From Hofstenia miamia (taxonomy: Eukaryota; Xenacoelomorpha; Acoela; Hofsteniidae): a stretch of DNA of 64,000 nucleotides. Position numbers and translations under genes: made by a program. Below the pieces are notes generated by a model that had not been told where the DNA came from, did no database searches, and saw nothing but the letters and a program-made list of their open reading frames with translations. Where the stretch lies: NCBI GenBank assembly GCA_900660155.1, contig CABFPE010000423.1, positions 113,178 to 177,177 on the forward strand. The letters run 5' to 3'. Positions 34,423-46,649 of the stretch are shown here, piece after piece; the first letter of the stretch is position 1; every line of letters begins with the position of its first letter.

Positions 34423-35326
34423 TGTAGAATCACAGTGTGCATCTAGCAGCTTGAGCAGTATGAAGGTTGCAAAAAATTACCATTGCCAAGAATGGCCCGT
34501 ACTCTAACAAAACAAATTAATATTGGTAGTTTGCCAATTTCACTGTAGAAAAATGAACTGAAACCATTTCCAAGAAGGCATTCAAGCTAGTGACCAATTT
34601 ACATGGCATCATGCCAAAGCCAAATCACAAGAAACAATCCTTACCAGCCAAGGTGCTAATTGTGTGTGTCAAATTTAATTTCTAGCTCAATAACAAATTT
34701 AGCTCAGTGTTCTTGTTATCTCAGCTCATGTAATAAGATATAATAACGTGTAGATATCACATATTCTCATATGCCAATGGCATATTATATTTGCATAGTG
34801 TGTTGTTAAGTGCATGTAAGATTGATTGAATACAAAGTTCTTTTATTTCCTATACCTATGCATAGCCTTAAAGTGACCACAATATGGGCTCACATCTGTC
34901 AAGGAGTGAGTTATCACCCCAGGCACAGTGGAGTTCTTCCCACATTATTGCCAGATCTTACAAGCAAATACTTATCATATTAATAATGATGCTAAAAAGG
35001 GTTAGTAATATAGAGTAAGTAGAGAAGCAAATGTTATCCAGTGAGAATAAAATTTATTTGACAATTGCAACAATGAGTTCCCTATTTTATACAGAGAAAA
35101 AGGTAAATATTTACCATTTACAAAATTCACTTAATTCCCTCCCAAATTAAACAAGCAATTTACATGTACACTTTAACTGAGGGGACAATTATAACAAATT
35201 TGAAACCTAAGTTCAAAATACTAAAAATCAATAAAAATCACTAAATTAATAATTGGAATAGCACTGAATTGATCAAAAAGAGTGTCAAAAAATAAAATAA
35301 AATAAAGGGCCCTGAGTGACTCTACA
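34423..35326 (-). repeat. 3' LTR of the family A element
   Basis: It runs from TGTAGAATCACAG to TGACTCTACA on the plus strand, 904 bases, with inverted TGTAGA/TCTACA ends. It matches 38926-39482 closely. It also aligns in parts with the LTR at 21787-24408 (GTTATCTCAGCTCA and GCCAATGGCAT blocks). Confidence 0.8.
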
Positions 35327-35341
35327 TGCCCCCCATTGCAC
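35327..35341 (-). other. Polypurine tract next to the 3' LTR
   Basis: On the minus strand the 3' LTR is immediately preceded by GTGCAATGGGGGGCA. A purine run directly before the LTR is the expected plus-strand priming site of LTR retrotransposons. Confidence 0.65.
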
Positions 35342-35454
35342 AGTTAAATTTGCTGTAACAACTGGACAGTAGGACCACACAACAACTTTTGGGCTTCTTT
35401 GACCATCTCCTTTGCCAGCACGTCATCCCAAGCTGAAACCTCTGCATAATGTGG

Positions 35455-36070
35455 TCACTGAGTTACTTGCATGAGCACCTCCCATTGTATGATGGTTTCA
35501 CTGCATAGTCTGAAGTACTTTAGCTCTGGTAGCCTAGAACTGATGGGGCAATTAAGTTGTAATACATTTAATCTCTGAGTTAATGTATTGTAAAAACATT
35601 CATATAACCTGAGGCCCTTGAGGGCAATGAGGAGTGTCATTAGGGCATTGGTATCAGAGGTGTGGGCATCCTCTGTGCTGATTCTTGTGTTGTGGTAAAA
35701 GTGGAGGAAAACCTCCTGTAATGATCCCATTCATGTGGCATGGTTGATGAAAAGAGAACAATATTCGTTCACTTGCAGTAATGTCATTTTTTCAGGATCA
35801 TTGATGCTGGCACATAACATTGTGATTATTTCAATGTGCTTTGTGACATCATAGTATCAGGTGATCATTTCAGTTTTGTTCATCCACATTAAATCTCCTC
35901 CTGCCTGGAACAGAATTATAATGCAAGGATCTAGAGAATTTATGGTTCAATAGATTTTCTCCAATTGGGTAAAGATGGGCTGCCCCTTCTGAAATATATC
36001 TTTTATAGTAAGTTTCCCATCAATGTAGACTTGTTCAGGATTTCCACTCCAAAAGGCCATATGGTGTGAT
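35455..36070 (-). pseudogene. C-terminal part of third ORF (homologous to family B ORF3)
   Basis: Allowing three in-frame stops, the minus strand encodes a protein co-linear with the family B ORF3 at 57740-58400. Shared blocks include EQVYIDG (versus ERVYIEG), GQPIFTQL (versus GRPIKIQL), YYDVTKHIEI (versus YYNVTKRVEI), INDPEKMT (versus KNDPNNIT), EVFLHFYHN (versus KVFMFFYPD) and the AHTS...MTL block. It ends 114 bases before the polypurine tract. The RT directly upstream is cut off at this point, so the deletion joined RT to this ORF. The function is unknown. Weak SGNH-like features are discussed under findings. Confidence 0.7.
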
Positions 36071-36074
36071 AAAG

Positions 36075-36634
36075 GCAGTTTTCAGGATGTTGGCAGGCTT
36101 CATAGGTATCTGTCAATAAGCTTTACAGAGATCTAAGCACAAGAACAAACTGTATTTGCTGGCATCATATAAGAGATCCTTGATGCAAGGCAAAGGATAT
36201 GCATCTTTGATGGTGATATCATTTAATTTTCTGAAGTTGACGCAAAGGCTGTACTTCTTGCCTTGGCAAATGAATACTGTGGGTGCCACATTAGGGCTTT
36301 TGCTGTTTCTAATAATACTGCTCTATATTAGATTGCTGAGGATCTGTTCATATTCCACCCATAGGTTTTCTGGTACTCACTGAAATGGCAACTGAATGGG
36401 GTGATCACTTTTGGTTTCAATCACGTGTTGTTCCCCAATGGCCTTACCAAAACAGATCAAGCCATAGTTGAACATGTCATGGTGCTGGTGCAAAAGAGCA
36501 GAGAGTGCATCGCATTCCTGGGGACTCAGATGTCCATGAGTCTTCTCATTGACTACTGGGATGCATACTGGATCACTGGGTTCACTCAGGTCATGAATAG
36601 TGGTGAGAACTGGTAAACAAGCAGCAGCTTTCAT
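36075..36634 (-). pseudogene. Reverse transcriptase, N-terminal half
   Basis: The frame from 36634 has the protease-RT linker (HHDMFNYGLICFGKA). The following region encodes NVAPTVFICQGKKYSLCVNF, RKLNDITIKDAYPLP, LDLCKAY (RT motif A with its Asp) and LKTAFITPYGLLEW. A stop follows the linker ORF and another sits in motif A. The YxDD block, RNase H and integrase are absent because of the internal deletion. Confidence 0.75.
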
Positions 36635-36640
36635 TTCAAG

Positions 36641-37369
36641 TCAGACTGGAGTCGCAAGGAGGGAAGTCTTGGTAGGATCCATTCGAATTGAATGAGCAGA
36701 ACTGTTAAGCACAGTAGCATAAGTCTTGCCACAGGAGACATGACAGAGGTCCAGAGAAAAATGTATACCATGAAGGTGTTTTCCTCTTTGTCTGGAAATC
36801 ATAACATCACCCTTGTAAGGAGAGTTAGTAATGACAGCAACTTGTTGCCAGTGCCAAGGTTCCACAACAAGGTTTTCAGCTAACATTAGTAAAATTTCTT
36901 GGTTACAGATGGCTTTAAGCTCTTCCTGAGGCTCACTTTTGCAGATCAAAATTGTGTTATTTCCATAGTATATTACACAGGTGTTCTTCTTGAGAAAATC
37001 ATTGCCAAGGATGACATCATACAGCAAGGGCTGATTGCAAGTATCTACAACAATGAGATCCACTAGGAAACATTCTTGGCGAATTTGTAATTCAAGGTAA
37101 TTTATTTGTCCTTTCAGCAAAATGGTATTTCCCAAAGCATCCAGCAAGCACACAGGAGACAGTGACAAATTCTCTCTCTTTAAGCAAAGCATGTTGCAAC
37201 AGGTGTTGCTTACTATTGAAGCAGAGGCTCCTGTATCAATTGTGACATTAATTAAAAGTCCATTCACATCCATGGGGATGACATTGGTATGCAATAACAG
37301 GGTGATTACCAAGACATCATGCACAAGGTTTTCAGGAGGCAGTGCTTCATCTAATCTAAGAGAGATCAT
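36641..37369 (-). pseudogene. Retropepsin-type protease of the family A element
   Basis: This 242-codon open frame contains the aspartic protease active site TIDTGASASIVS (about residues 47-58) and the second conserved block VILGNDFLKKN (about residues 118-128). This arrangement is usual for Metaviridae protease. The domain matures Gag and Pol polyproteins in the particle. Catalytic Asp-Thr-Gly is intact and the domain has no internal stop, although its neighbours are broken. Confidence 0.8.
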
Positions 37370-38373
37370 GTCGCAAGTAATCTGGTGTCAATTTGCTAAG
37401 GTGAAAGAGTCTATTGACCTGTGTAATATAGGTCCTGACATCATCTCCCTTTTTGAAGGAGAGATCACATAAGAGCATCTTGTACTGCTGTTTTATATGA
37501 GGTGCTTTGTAATGGTCCTCAAAGTGACTGATAAGTAACTGATAATATGTTTTGACCTCCCTGTCCAACATCATGTACTGATTGTACACAAGGCCTTGAA
37601 GGTACATGGGGAAATGCATGGCCAGCAGCATCTTGTGTAGTCTTATACTGTTTCATAGTGAGCTCAAAGGTAGAATCAACTGGGTAAAGTGTGGCCCACA
37701 AGTTGTTGCAGACCTGATAGGGTTACTCAGAGGAGGAGGTGGAGCAATTGTAGCAGTTGGGTGACTGTGACACTAACGGGTGCTGTGGGCACTACTGTTG
37801 CGCTCAGGGTACAGGAGCCCAGCATAGCTATGGTGGTTAGTGTTGAAACCTGCAAGAGAGCAGACTGAGTAAATGTGGGGCCTCCAACTGTAAAAGAGGT
37901 AAAGGGGTAACAAATGGTGGCATCACTGGGGACATTGTAGGCACTGTTGGAGCACAAGAAAAGTGAGCAGAAAATGTCTGTGAGATAATATGTGAAAACC
38001 TTTCAGAGAGAGCATCAAGAGCATTATCCAAAAAGGCATGAGTTACATACTCAGGTTCTCCTGATGAGATCAGTGGAGAATGCAGGGTAGTTTCTTTAAC
38101 TTGCATCTCTAATGCAAAAATTAAGTCAAGCAAGCATCTCTCACATTGCCAAGCTGCAGTGGATTGTTGTTATAGCTCTGCCTGCAAGGAATCAAGGCGG
38201 GCTTGGCAGGAGCAGCACTGAGAAATTTGCTTGGAAAAGACTTCTCTAAGCTGTTCAACTTTGGTTGTCAGTAACTCTGGAGAAGGTGACAATGGCTTAT
38301 ACAAAATAAATGGGTTTGACAAAGTAGCAGGAGTGGGAATCTCTTGCAGAAAAACTTTGGAGGGTGTAGACAT
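37356..38373 (-). pseudogene. Gag polyprotein of the family A element
   Basis: The frame starts at MSTPSKVFLQEI (38373) and runs through a region rich in helix-formers, with one in-frame stop near 38170. The capsid-like block at 37356-37631 contains FPMYLQGLVYNQY and REVKTYYQLLISHFEDHY. This corresponds to LPLYLTGAASHHYLLL and KQNYHLLIRDFMNYY of the family B Gag at 51005-51125, so the two families share a capsid lineage. No zinc knuckle was seen in this copy. Confidence 0.7.
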
Positions 38374-38907
38374 AACAGAAATAGTTTTGGCGGGGTAGGT
38401 GTAGGTAAAACAACAGTAGAATCAAATCCAATGGTGTGAGGGGCAGTGTCCAGGCTGCCAGCACTCACACAGGGGAAGTCCCAAGTGGGAGTCCTATTAT
38501 GAGAAATAGAAAAATCCATATCCATAAGAACAAGAATAAGTACCAAGTAAAAGTAAAGTAAGGGAAAAGGTTCCAAAAACAATTCCAATAATGTAGGAGA
38601 AACATCCAGCTGTGTAGGAGAAATAAAAGCAACTGACAGACAGTATCAAGGTATAGGTACAACAATCATTCCAAATTTTAGAATAATGAGACAATGCCAA
38701 TATGGCACTAAGAACAGGTAAGAATAGAATCCAGGCTTGGTCACTGCATCAGATCACAGAATTGAAAATGTAGAATTATGTATGAGGTAAGGTTGTGCAT
38801 CAATGAGTGGTGAGGTAGATTGTGGTCAGAGAAATCCATCCCAGCTAACTCACACCCAGTGGAAAAACAAAACCAAATACAATAAGAAAAAACTAGAACA
38901 GTTCTGT

Positions 38908-38925
38908 ATCATGTCAGGGTCACCA
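38908..38925 (-). other. Primer-binding site, tRNA-Trp type
   Basis: Directly inside the 5' LTR, the minus strand reads TGGTGACCCTGACATGAT. Compared with the tRNA-Trp complement TGGTGACCCCGACGTGAT it differs at two positions, one CG to TG and one CG to CA. It abuts the LTR end with no spacer. Confidence 0.7.
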
Positions 38926-39482
38926 TGTAGAATCATGGGGCACATCTAGCAGCTCAAGTGGTATGAAGGTTGTAAAAAATTACCATCCCTAAGATTGGCC
39001 CTTACTCTAACAAAACAAATAAAAATTGGTAGTTTGCCAATTTCACTGTAGAAAAATAAACCAAAACCATTTCCAAGAAGGCATTCAAGCTAGTGACCAA
39101 TTTACATGGCATCATGCCAAAGCCAAATCACAAGAAACAAATCCTTACCAGCCAAGGTGCTAATTGTGTGTGTCAAATTTAATTTCTAGCTCAATAACAA
39201 ATTTAGCTCAGTGTTCTTGTTATTTCATCTCATGTAATAACATATAATAATGTGTAGTTACCAAGTATTCACATAAGCTAACAGCATATTAAATTTGCAT
39301 AGTGTGTTGTTAATAGCATGTATGATCAATTGAATACAAAGTTCTTTTATTTCCTATACCTATGCATAGCCTTAAAGCAACCACATCTGTCAAGGAGTGA
39401 GTTATCACCCCAGGCACAGCAGAGTTCCTCCCACATTATTGCCATATCTTACAAGCAAATACTTATCATATTAATAATGATG
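38926..39482 (-). repeat. 5' LTR of the family A element, truncated
   Basis: This block starts TGTAGAATCATGGGG and follows the 34423 LTR for about 555 bases, ending in CTTATCATATTAATAATGATG. After that the two diverge. The outer third of the LTR, including its terminus, is missing. Confidence 0.8.
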
Positions 39483-40280
39483 ATTGTGTTCTTAAAGATT
39501 CTATAAATATTCTATTAGAAAAAAGAATTACCTCAGCATTTCCTCATGAATTATTGTTGCATATCCTTTGCAACCTCTAAGAAAATCAACACACCCCTGA
39601 ATTATGTAAATTTGCAAAATTTTTATATTGGCATTCCAAATTGAATACATTTTAAAAATGATAAACTAAATAACACAGTTTAAAAGAAATTAGAAAAGTA
39701 TGAACAAACATTAAAGTCATATTTAATCAGAAATAAACTTAACAATAAAAAAATATCTTCAATTAACATAATAAAATTACAGAAAATATAATAATATTTC
39801 TAAGTATAATAAAAATCTCTAACATTTCCAAAGTTTTAAATAACATTACATTTATTCAATTTACTAATAATCATATAATCTCACATTTCAATAAATCAAT
39901 ATCCTGCCTTGGTGTTTTTTTAATGTAATTCCATAAAAAAGGTTTTCATAAAATAATTATTTTTTCAAATTATTTTAATAATAATAATAAAGGGACATTA
40001 TAAGATATTGAATGGCACCATGAAATATGTGGATGTTTCACTAACCCAAACATTTTTCTAACTGGATATTTTGGTTGGTACATTTTTAATTTCTCTCAAA
40101 AGGGTCATTTAAATTAATTTTTTATGAACAAAGTGGAAATTAAATCATATATAAATTTGGAAGATTTGAGATTTTATAGAATTAGAAAAAGTACCAGTCA
40201 ATAACAAGTTGACATTTTTTCAAAATTGATATATGTAAAATAGCTCTATACTTTTAATACCTATGCATCAGTGGTTAGAA

Positions 40281-40896
40281 AATTTGTAAAATTTATAAAA
40301 GAGGTCGTACCAACATGCTGGAAATAAGCATGTTATTATTTAATTTCTACTGAACTATTAGTATTAACTATTAGTAATTATTTGCGTGTCAAGTTGTTCA
40401 GGAGTTATGTTAAATATTAATGATTTAAGTTATTTGGAATTTATTCATGATGCATTTGATTCATTTTCTATTAAATGCATTGTTTTTATAAAATTGGCTG
40501 TCTTGTGTAAATATATGGTAGCCTAATAAAATATGAAAGGACCAGGGTTCTCAAGTCAAGTTTGAGGTACTCAGTGTGAGTTCAAGTAAAAATTTGTAAA
40601 ATTTATAAAAGAGGTAGTTCCAACATGCTGGAAATAAGCATGTTATTATTTAATTTCTACTGAACTATTAGTATTAACTATTAGTAATTATTTGCGTGTC
40701 AAGTTGTTCAGGAGTTATGTTAAATATTAATGATTTAAGTTATTTGGAATTTATTCATGATGCATTTGATTCATTTTCTATTAAATGCATTGTTTTTATA
40801 AAATTGGCTGTCTTGTGTAAATATATGGTAGCCTAATAAAATATGAAAGGACCAGGGTTCTCAAGTCAAGTTTGAGGTACTCAGTGTGAGTTCAAG
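40281..40896. repeat. 310-bp direct tandem duplication
   Basis: Bases 40281-40590 and 40591-40896 are identical apart from a few bases near the start (GAGGTCGTACC versus GAGGTAGTTCC). Each copy ends in the first 50 or so bases of the CAGGGTTCTCAAGT-type MITE, which continues only after the second copy (to about 40970). It may be a recent duplication or an assembly artefact. The flanks (39483-40280 and 40970-41750) are AT-rich, and I see no gene in them. Confidence 0.85.
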
Positions 40897-43180
40897 TTTT
40901 TAAATATTGAGTTTGAGTATTTTTTTGAGAAAAATTCCAAATTTGATCAAGTTATTCTAATTCCAAGTTCTTAAATGAAATAAATGAATTTTGCAATATT
41001 TTCAGGTTTTTGTAAAATAAAAAGTATAAAAGCATGATTTCAATGAAATTCTAATTATATATTTGAATAAGTAAATGTATTTTCTAGACTGTATTTCAAT
41101 AGTTTTCTATGTAGGTTATATCATTTAAATACTGAATTTCAACAAAATAAAAGTAAACATCTAATATAATTTCAATACAATACTGTATAGTTTATTCATT
41201 TTAACAATTTACAAAATCAAATAAAATAAAACCAGGCAAAATCACTAGGTTTGAATTACAAAATAAATTCAAATTCACCATTATTTAGTACTCCTTTGAA
41301 ACTCTGTTTAGATTTAAATTAGAAATTTAATTATTATAATTACTTTTCTAGTTTATACTTCATTGTAATAAATAGCTAGCTTTTGAGTGTTCATTTGTTA
41401 TTTGTTTTGTTATTTTGTATTATATTTCAGATAGATTTCATGATCAAATAGTTCAAGTTCTTTATGTGTTCAACCTAATATATTTCTGAATTACCTTTAG
41501 ATGTAAATTTTTAAATGCAATATTGTGAGGGAGTCAGTTCTCATGACCCCTCTGCACTTAAGCTGTTAAATTTTGTATATATTAATTGAGGGTACAAGGA
41601 ATCTGGAAAAATCATAATAATTTATTTAATTGGTCTCCTATTCATAAATAAAATAATACAGAAATTCATCTTATTCTCATTGCATATACTGTGAAAAGTA
41701 ATAAGTTACTCTTGATTAATTGTGAAATTGGGGTTGTCTGTTCTCACTCTAAATTTTTTTTTCCAATTAGAACATGTCTAAACTTATTTATGCTCTGAAT
41801 TAATGCCAACATCTTGAGTTTTGTTTATCTGTAATTTTGCACTGGTACCTCCTGTCCATATTTTTTTTGCCTAAAGTGTTGCCCACTATTGCTATATTAC
41901 CATGTGACAGTCTAGTATGAACTCCTTTGTTCAGCCAGGAGTATTCAGTGATGGTAATTTTGATAACTCCTCTTTTATGTTATGTAGTTCATCTTGTTCT
42001 TCCTATTCTTAAATAAATTAGACTCATTTTTTCATTAGTTTTGTCATTTTTGATGTTTGTCATAGAGCATCTGTGGTAATTAAAGAACCCATTATTCTTT
42101 GTAAGTCCTGTTATTGTTTGGATTTTTTGATTTTCTTTATCATTTTTCCTGCATTGTCTTTCATACTTATTCTTCCCTTTTGTATTATCCTTCCAAAGAA
42201 ATTATTTTCTCTTTCAGGATGTCATATTTGTTTCCAATTATTCTCAGTCCTGCTTCATTGATAATTTTAGTGTTCTTTCCAGTTTTTCTATATGTCATCT
42301 ATGTATGCATTAATCCCTTCTTTGATTTTCTGTTTTTTGTTTTTCAGAACTTTTGTTATATATCAATTTAAAATTGTAGCTGCATTACATAATCCAAGTG
42401 CCATATATATCTATTCATACAGTACAAATGGTGTTATAAACACTGTTTTTTTCTATGTCTTTGGGTACCATTTGCACTTGCAAGTATGCTTTGAATAGAT
42501 CAATCAATGTGAAGTATTTATGTTTGCTGGATTCATAAAGCATGTCCTCTATTCTCAGTAGCAGGTATTAGTCTTTTTTCATTATTTCATTTAGCTTCCT
42601 GAAGTCTATGCATACTCTGTGCTTTTGGTCTTGCTTGATGATCACTGTGGGGGCTGCATATTGACCTTCACTTTGTCTTATGATTTATTATCTATTAGTT
42701 CATTTAGTATTCAATTGTATTCATTTTTTCATTGTTCAGGAACTCTTCTTATCAGAAGTTTTATTGGTTTATCAGCTGCTGTTGCTATTCTGTGTGGTTC
42801 ACTTGTCACTTGTGCTACACTTCCTTCTCTGTTTTTCAAGTGTTTTTTAATTTTTCAATTTCTTTATCCATTAAATATTGATAATCTTCTTGTTTTATTT
42901 CAGGTATTTGCATTCCTTTTCATCTTTGGTTTTCATCCTTATGCCCTTTAATTAGCCTTGAGGATTACCTACTTTTTCAATGGTTTTCATCCACATATTC
43001 TTTAAATGATTGTGTGGATTACTCTCTGTTTTCATCTGCTTGTATTCTAATTGATGTTTTGGACTACTTGCTTAATCAGTGTCAGTGATTGATCTCCATA
43101 CTATTCCTATGCTTGATTTTATATTTTATCATAAATTTTCACACTTCTCCCTTTCATGCTGGCATTTCTATTAGTTGCAG

Positions 43181-44345
43181 TGTAGCATCACCCAAAAAGG
43201 AATAAGCTGCAGAAGAAAGATTAACGTCGAATGATTACAGTGATTAAATATAATCAGAAATATGATTGTAAAATTTAGTTAATTATCTTATTTCATTTTG
43301 TAAGATGCAACCAAGTTACAATATTGTGCATTTTGAGAAAAACACCTTAGCTGATTAAGTACTATTTGACAAATTGTAACAAGCAAAATTACGCTTACAT
43401 AAGAACAGCCATATTGGCAGAAGATTTATTTGAAATTCAAAATCAGCAGGTACTTTACAATTTTTAAATAAATAGCTTAGAATTTAAGAGAAATTTGATG
43501 AACAATAAATTCTTCAGAGTTTATTTTATTTTTCATTCTTCATTTATCTGGTTTGATATTTAATAAAATGTTCAGCTAAGCAAGTTGTGTCGAGTAGTGG
43601 CTGGATTCCATCACGGGATCGATTCGAAGGGTCCTTGTGCCAGTCATGAAACCGCACTTATGTTACGGTTAGGAGTTTTTCGATTCTTGCTTAGTCTGAC
43701 TATCGATCTATACATGTATGAAATAATAGATGCTCGAAATGACTGGATAGTCGAACATTAGGAATTTATATCTATTACTAATTGTAGGAGACTTGACTAT
43801 AATCGACCGAATAAATGACTTTACATGTACTGTTATTAAATGTAAGTATAGGAAACTGCTATCTATTAATTAATTTACTAAGCCAGTAATTTTACAGTAA
43901 TGGCTACTTTAATATTATTTAAATGCAGTTAGTGTCAATGCCCAGTTGCTTTACTTAATCAAACCAACAAACACTTTACAAAATTGAGTTTAAGTCAGTT
44001 ACAACTTGACATGAGTGCACGCACTGAGCTAAAGTAAGGTACACATAATTAGTCCTCGTTGAGCTGAGATGGTGCAGTGGATTCAGTCAATCGTTCATGA
44101 AGGAGAGGAACTGTGATGTGGAGATCGGCTTTGGGCAGTAGCCCACAGATGATTCAAAGAGGAAACGTCACACGGCTTTGTCACCTAAATAGTGATGATT
44201 AGTACTCAATTAACCTAGCTAGTTAAGTAGAGAGGAAAAGCTTGGCGATTCATCAATGTAGTAACTCCTCACCAGCAATTTACTGAGTGGTAGTTATTAG
44301 CAATAATACACTGTGCAAATAGGCGGCCAGGTGGAGGATGTTACA
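43181..44345 (+). repeat. Family B LTR (B3) inserted in the B2 element
   Basis: A 1,165-base LTR runs from TGTAGCATCA to ATGTTACA. It retains many CpGs, unlike the B2 sequence around it. The B2 reading frame resumes after the matching block at 45785-46464, and the plus-strand copy B1 near 52350 shows the uninterrupted sequence. No clean target duplication is visible. The sequence right after it (44346-44784) has no PBS and is not recognisable as element internal sequence. Confidence 0.75.
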
Positions 44346-44784
44346 ATACTGCTTAGCCAAAGTGAATAAGATTTGTTATTATTCTTAGTGACTTAACTAA
44401 TATTGGTTCTGAACTTTATGAATTTGAATTAAGTTTGGATAATTTTTTCATTCTAAAACTTCAAAACTTTACTGTTCTTGGTATACATGATTTTAATAAT
44501 TCTACAGCTGCTTTAATACATACACACTTATTTTTACTAAGGATGTGTCAACAAATGCCATGCTATTGATGTTCTATTACAGGCAAAATCCTATGAACTT
44601 ATAAACAGTCTGTAAATACACTGAACCAAATGAACACCATATGGGATATAATTAAACTAGATAGACCCAAAGATAATGTCTGGCCTGCTAACTCAATCTC
44701 ATCTCAATCACAACCCTATCATTACTCCATGGAACATTTACTCAGCAATATCCAAAAATAAATAGATACTATTCAAAGAAAAAT

Positions 44785-45784
44785 NNNNNNNNNNNNNNNN
44801 NNNNNNNNNNNNNNNNNNNNNNNNNNNNNNNNNNNNNNNNNNNNNNNNNNNNNNNNNNNNNNNNNNNNNNNNNNNNNNNNNNNNNNNNNNNNNNNNNNNN
44901 NNNNNNNNNNNNNNNNNNNNNNNNNNNNNNNNNNNNNNNNNNNNNNNNNNNNNNNNNNNNNNNNNNNNNNNNNNNNNNNNNNNNNNNNNNNNNNNNNNNN
45001 NNNNNNNNNNNNNNNNNNNNNNNNNNNNNNNNNNNNNNNNNNNNNNNNNNNNNNNNNNNNNNNNNNNNNNNNNNNNNNNNNNNNNNNNNNNNNNNNNNNN
45101 NNNNNNNNNNNNNNNNNNNNNNNNNNNNNNNNNNNNNNNNNNNNNNNNNNNNNNNNNNNNNNNNNNNNNNNNNNNNNNNNNNNNNNNNNNNNNNNNNNNN
45201 NNNNNNNNNNNNNNNNNNNNNNNNNNNNNNNNNNNNNNNNNNNNNNNNNNNNNNNNNNNNNNNNNNNNNNNNNNNNNNNNNNNNNNNNNNNNNNNNNNNN
45301 NNNNNNNNNNNNNNNNNNNNNNNNNNNNNNNNNNNNNNNNNNNNNNNNNNNNNNNNNNNNNNNNNNNNNNNNNNNNNNNNNNNNNNNNNNNNNNNNNNNN
45401 NNNNNNNNNNNNNNNNNNNNNNNNNNNNNNNNNNNNNNNNNNNNNNNNNNNNNNNNNNNNNNNNNNNNNNNNNNNNNNNNNNNNNNNNNNNNNNNNNNNN
45501 NNNNNNNNNNNNNNNNNNNNNNNNNNNNNNNNNNNNNNNNNNNNNNNNNNNNNNNNNNNNNNNNNNNNNNNNNNNNNNNNNNNNNNNNNNNNNNNNNNNN
45601 NNNNNNNNNNNNNNNNNNNNNNNNNNNNNNNNNNNNNNNNNNNNNNNNNNNNNNNNNNNNNNNNNNNNNNNNNNNNNNNNNNNNNNNNNNNNNNNNNNNN
45701 NNNNNNNNNNNNNNNNNNNNNNNNNNNNNNNNNNNNNNNNNNNNNNNNNNNNNNNNNNNNNNNNNNNNNNNNNNNNNNNNNNNN
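44785..45784. other. Assembly gap of 1,000 N
   Basis: Exactly 1,000 Ns. Both flanks carry the same LTR (43669-44345 and 45785-46464), so a repeat probably caused the break. Confidence 1.
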
Positions 45785-46464
45785 GTTACGGTTAGGAGTT
45801 TTTTGATTCTTGCTTAGTCTGACTATCGATCTATACATGTATGAAATAAAAGATGCTTGAAATGACTGGATAGTCAAACCCTAGGAATATTTATCTATTC
45901 TTAATAGTAGGAGACTTGACTATAATCGACCGAATAAATGACTTTACATGTACTGTTATTAAATGTAAGTATAGGAAACTGCTATTTAATAATTAATTCG
46001 CTAAGCCAGTAATTTTACGGTAATGGCTACTTTACTATTATTTAAATGCAGTTAGTGTCAATGCCTGGTTGCTTTACTTAATCAAACCAACAAACACTTT
46101 ACAAAATTGAGTTTAAGTCAGTTACAACTTGACATGAGTGCATGCACTGAGCTAAAGTAAGGTACACATAATTAGTCCTCGTTGAGCTGAGATGGTGCAG
46201 TGGATTCATTCGTCGTTCATGAAGGAGAGGAACTGTGATGTGGAGATCGGCTTTGGGCAGTAGCCCACAGATGATTCAAAGAGGAAACGTCACACGGTTT
46301 CGTCACCTAAATAGTGATGATTAGTACTCAATTAACCTAGCTAGTTAAGTAGAGAGGAAAAGTTTGGTGGTTCATTAATGTAGTAACTCCTCACCCACAA
46401 TTTACTGAGTGGTAGTTATTAACAATAACACATGGTGCAAATAGGCCAGGTGGAGGATGTTACA
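45785..46464 (+). repeat. Second family B LTR copy to the right of the gap
   Basis: It matches 43669-44345 closely and ends ATGTTACA at 46464. Its 5' part lies in the gap. Differences from the first copy are scattered substitutions, consistent with paired LTRs of one element or with two haplotypes. Confidence 0.8.
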
Positions 46465-46649
46465 TTAGTATCTGTATTTTTCTCTTTCCATTTTTATGGT
46501 GCAAACATTTGACAGCATTGAGACTCTCTTTCTGTTCATGGCATTTTGATGTACAACATTATTTCTGCTGCTATGTTTTCTTCTGTTTTAATTGTGTACA
46601 TTCTCTATTGATAGGTTTGTATTTTTTATATCTTCCTCTAGTTCAAATG

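Larger units (their letters stand above)
34423..39482 (-). mobile_element. CsRn1-like Gypsy LTR retrotransposon (family A), internally deleted
   Basis: The minus-strand order is: truncated 5' LTR (39482-38926), PBS, gag, protease, N-terminal half of RT, a deletion that removes the rest of pol, the 3' part of a third ORF, a polypurine tract, and the 3' LTR (35326-34423). The tRNA-Trp-type PBS and the gag and protease sequences place it near the CsRn1 clade of Metaviridae. The two LTRs are clearly similar but diverged, and stops interrupt the ORFs, so the copy is old. The region is strongly CpG-depleted. Confidence 0.8.

Noticed and set aside
42073..42951. Overlapping plus-strand ORFs very rich in Phe, Leu and Ile, resembling membrane proteins
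   Set aside because: They are antisense to the B2 reverse transcriptase. Similar antisense ORFs occur opposite B1 and B4 and opposite the family A leader (38465-38700).
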